A DNA stretch of 18,935 nt, taken from positions 34,326-53,260 of the forward strand of contig DMPQ01000269.1 in NCBI GenBank assembly GCA_003455945.1. Direction: 5' to 3'. Origin of the DNA: Planctomycetaceae bacterium (GTDB taxonomy: Bacteria > Planctomycetota > Planctomycetia > Pirellulales > Pirellulaceae). The stretch's first letter is position 1, and each line of letters opens with the position of its first letter. The position numbers and the translations under genes are program-made. A model generated the notes under the pieces. It saw only the letters and a program-made list of their open reading frames with translations, had not been told where the DNA came from and searched no databases. Shown here in pieces: positions 17,108-18,935 of the stretch.

Positions 17108-18935
17108 TCAGTCGTCCGACTCGAGCGGGTCTTCCACCGAGACGCGGTCCTCGTCCAGCTCGCGCTGCAGCCGCAACAGTTGCTCGAACAGCTCCGCTTC
17201 GCCGAGCGGTTCGAGAACCGGCACCAGCGCCTCGCGCAGGTCGATCTCCCACCCCTTCCGCGTCGCGGTCCGTTCGACCTCGTCCTCGAGGGCGGCGAGC
17301 CAGCGAGGGACTTCGAGTCCCGATCCGGTCGGCTCGGTCGTCAGCAGGCGGGTTTCCAGACGGAGTCCGTCGAATGCCCGCTCCGCCTCGAACGTCCCGG
17401 GGTGCCTGATCGCCGTCTCGACGAACGCCCGCAGGCGATCGATCCGCAGAGGCATCACGAACTTTTCCTGGATTCGATCGCGGATGCTCGACATCTGCAT
17501 CGCGTACTTGGTCTGGAGCTGCTGGAAGCGCTGCAGGTAGCGATCCGGCTCCGATCCGATCCGTTGTCGCAACCGCCGCCGCCAGCGCCGAGCGACCGAC
17601 TCGCAGCCGCGCCGCACCAGCACCTCATGCGACCAGACGACCGGCTTCAGCCGCCAGGCGACTCGGTCGTACCGCACGCGCAAGCGCAGGAAGTCGAGCA
17701 GCATGTACAGCAGCTCGCCCCGATCGCTCTGAGTCGTCGTGCTGTTGTAGTCGCGGTATTCGGCGTAGTTCTCGATGATCGCTTCGAGCACCAGCGTCAG
17801 ACACCGCTCCGCATCGTCGCGCCGGATCTCGTGTTCGAGCGCCTCGAGCAGTCGCGGGCGCGTTTCGGTCCGCTGATCGACGAGCTGTTCGAGCCAGCGG
17901 GCCACGCCCTGATGCAGGATCGCTCTCAGGTTCGCCAGATTGAAGAATCGTTGCGTGAAGAGATCTCCGCCGTACTTCTTGACGAAGTCGACGAGCCGCT
18001 CCCAGGCGACCGGATCCCGCACTTTCTCGAGCACCGACAACCGAAGCGTCTCGCTGTGCTCGAACCAGGTCACGAGCGAACATTCCGCCAGCCGGTCGAT
18101 CGCCAGGTAGAGCCGATCGTCGCGATCCCACGTCTCGTCCCCGTCCGGACTCTCGCGGATCTCGGGCCACGTGCGGGACCACTCGATGATGCTGTCGACC
18201 ATCGCGCGATACCCGATCCGGAACAACTCGTCGAACTCGGTGACCGCCCCCTGCCCCACCGGATTGCTCTGCTCCATCTCGCGAGCGACTTCCAGTAGCC
18301 GATGCGTCTCTTCGAGCAGCCCGAGGCGAGGGAGGCAGACGAGCAGCTCCTGAATGGCGGTCCGGCGGACGCGCGAGACGACGATCCGGTGCGGATCGCC
18401 CCCCTTGGCCAACGGCACGTACAGCAACGGTTCGGAGGCGAGTCGATCGGCCAGTCGATCGAACCGTTCCCGAACCAGCGCGCGATCGCGCAGCAGAACC
18501 GCCGCCAGCACCTCGACGAACTCTCCCGATCCGTTCGCCGACGTCTCTTCGACCGCTCCGAGCGCCAGCCGCATCGCCGAAAGCGTGCGACACGCCTCTT
18601 CGACCTCGATCGTCACTCCGATGATCGCGTCGATCAGGTTCTCCTTGACCAGGCGCCGGCGGTCGTATTCGACCAGCGCCTCGTGGTCGGCGGTGGGCCC
18701 GGCGAGCGGGTGCTGCTGCACCTGCCTGAGGAGCGCATCGAGTCCGCGACGAAAGGCATCGGCCTGCCGCGCCCAACCGTCGAGCGTCTCGACCACGTCG
18801 CTCGCGGCGTTGTCCGGAATCCGCTCGACATCGGCCTCGGCTTCCTCGGAGCGGTGCCGCGGGATCGCGATATCGGCCAGCAGACCGGCGACCTTCCAGA
18901 GCTTGGCGACATGCGCGATGAACGCGATCCGCCGA
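17108..18935 (-). CDS. Unrecognised, mostly helical protein (5' end outside the window)
   Basis: At least 608 residues are visible, ending at the TGA at 17108-17110. The frame stays open to the right edge. The first in-window start (GTG at 18796) is unlikely to be the true one, since upstream residues (IAFIAHVAKLWKVAGLLADIA) look like coherent coding sequence. Composition is Leu/Arg/Glu-rich with long amphipathic helical stretches and no TM segment, Walker motif or Cys cluster. Recognisable local features are a basic patch (RRWRRRLRQR) and an acidic C-terminus (VSVEDPLESDD). I do not recognise the family. The only clue is context: it is immediately upstream of, and probably cotranscribed with, the beta-CASP RNase, so a link to RNA metabolism is possible but unsupported by motifs. 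Confidence 0.7.
   Translation of the reverse strand, partial: RRIAFIAHVAKLWKVAGLLADIAIPRHRSEEAEADVERIPDNAASDVVETLDGWARQADAFRRGLDALLRQVQQHPLAGPTADHEALVEYDRRRLVKENLIDAIIGVTIEVEEACRTLSAMRLALGAVEETSANGSGEFVEVLAAVLLRDRALVRERFDRLADRLASEPLLYVPLAKGGDPHRIVVSRVRRTAIQELLVCLPRLGLLEETHRLLEVAREMEQSNPVGQGAVTEFDELFRIGYRAMVDSIIEWSRTWPEIRESPDGDETWDRDDRLYLAIDRLAECSLVTWFEHSETLRLSVLEKVRDPVAWERLVDFVKKYGGDLFTQRFFNLANLRAILHQGVARWLEQLVDQRTETRPRLLEALEHEIRRDDAERCLTLVLEAIIENYAEYRDYNSTTTQSDRGELLYMLLDFLRLRVRYDRVAWRLKPVVWSHEVLVRRGCESVARRWRRRLRQRIGSEPDRYLQRFQQLQTKYAMQMSSIRDRIQEKFVMPLRIDRLRAFVETAIRHPGTFEAERAFDGLRLETRLLTTEPTGSGLEVPRWLAALEDEVERTATRKGWEIDLREALVPVLEPLGEAELFEQLLRLQRELDEDRVSVEDPLESDD

Noticed and set aside
15596..18298. 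A 900-codon open frame on the + strand opposite the beta-CASP and unknown genes
   Set aside because: It is rich in Arg, Gln, Asp and His without any motif, and lies antisense to a gene with a complete beta-CASP motif set. Long antisense frames are common in GC-rich coding DNA.
1..18935. Frequent GATC and CGATCG words across the window, considered as a repeat or regulatory signal
   Set aside because: They are spread evenly through genes, often at Asp/Arg/Ile codon junctions, and look like codon-use bias rather than a repeat family.

Overview
The window is GC-rich, densely coding bacterial DNA that most resembles a planctomycete chromosome. The reasons are the Gfo/Idh/MocA C-terminus with its CHLANIAIRLG motif at the left edge, a 3.5 kb AsmA-like gene, small zinc-ribbon membrane proteins, and Cys-x-Val-Ser-Gly repeats in a hypothetical protein. 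This assignment is an inference from protein style; no rRNA gene is present to fix it. I saw no mobile element, CRISPR array, tRNA or rRNA, and nothing suggesting recent transfer.

Left part (1-7625, + strand). The tail of an oxidoreductase gene ends in a strong hairpin. Next comes a compact operon: a class V alanine/serine-glyoxylate aminotransferase followed by glcD, glcE and glcF. All three junctions are 4-base ATGA overlaps. Together these genes would oxidise glycolate to glyoxylate with the membrane glycolate dehydrogenase (FAD subunits GlcD and GlcE, Fe-S subunit GlcF) and then transaminate glyoxylate to glycine. Downstream on the same strand lie an unusual SGNH-hydrolase-like/Dabb fusion, in which the nucleophile Ser and the oxyanion-hole Asn are both replaced, and a hypothetical protein with 15-residue Cys repeats.

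Middle (7577-10919). A small two-TM zinc-ribbon protein lies on the - strand, and its 3' end overlaps the previous gene by 49 bases. A gene-free stretch of about 1.1 kb (8120-9214) follows, holding promoter-like sequences and several hairpins. It leads into a housekeeping-type sigma factor gene with a TTG start, a strong Shine-Dalgarno and a classic intrinsic terminator.

Right part (10997-18935, - strand). In transcription order these are an unrecognised, mostly helical protein running off the right edge, a beta-CASP metallo-beta-lactamase RNase, a 1177-residue AsmA/TamB-like protein, and an RNase Z-like metallo-beta-lactamase hydrolase. The beta-CASP gene and its unknown neighbour are 36 bases apart and probably cotranscribed.

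The most interesting points are the doubly substituted SGNH-like/Dabb fusion beside the glycolate operon, the exact 15-residue Cys-repeat array, and the long leader region of the sigma gene. TAGAAT hexamers recur in intergenic spacers.
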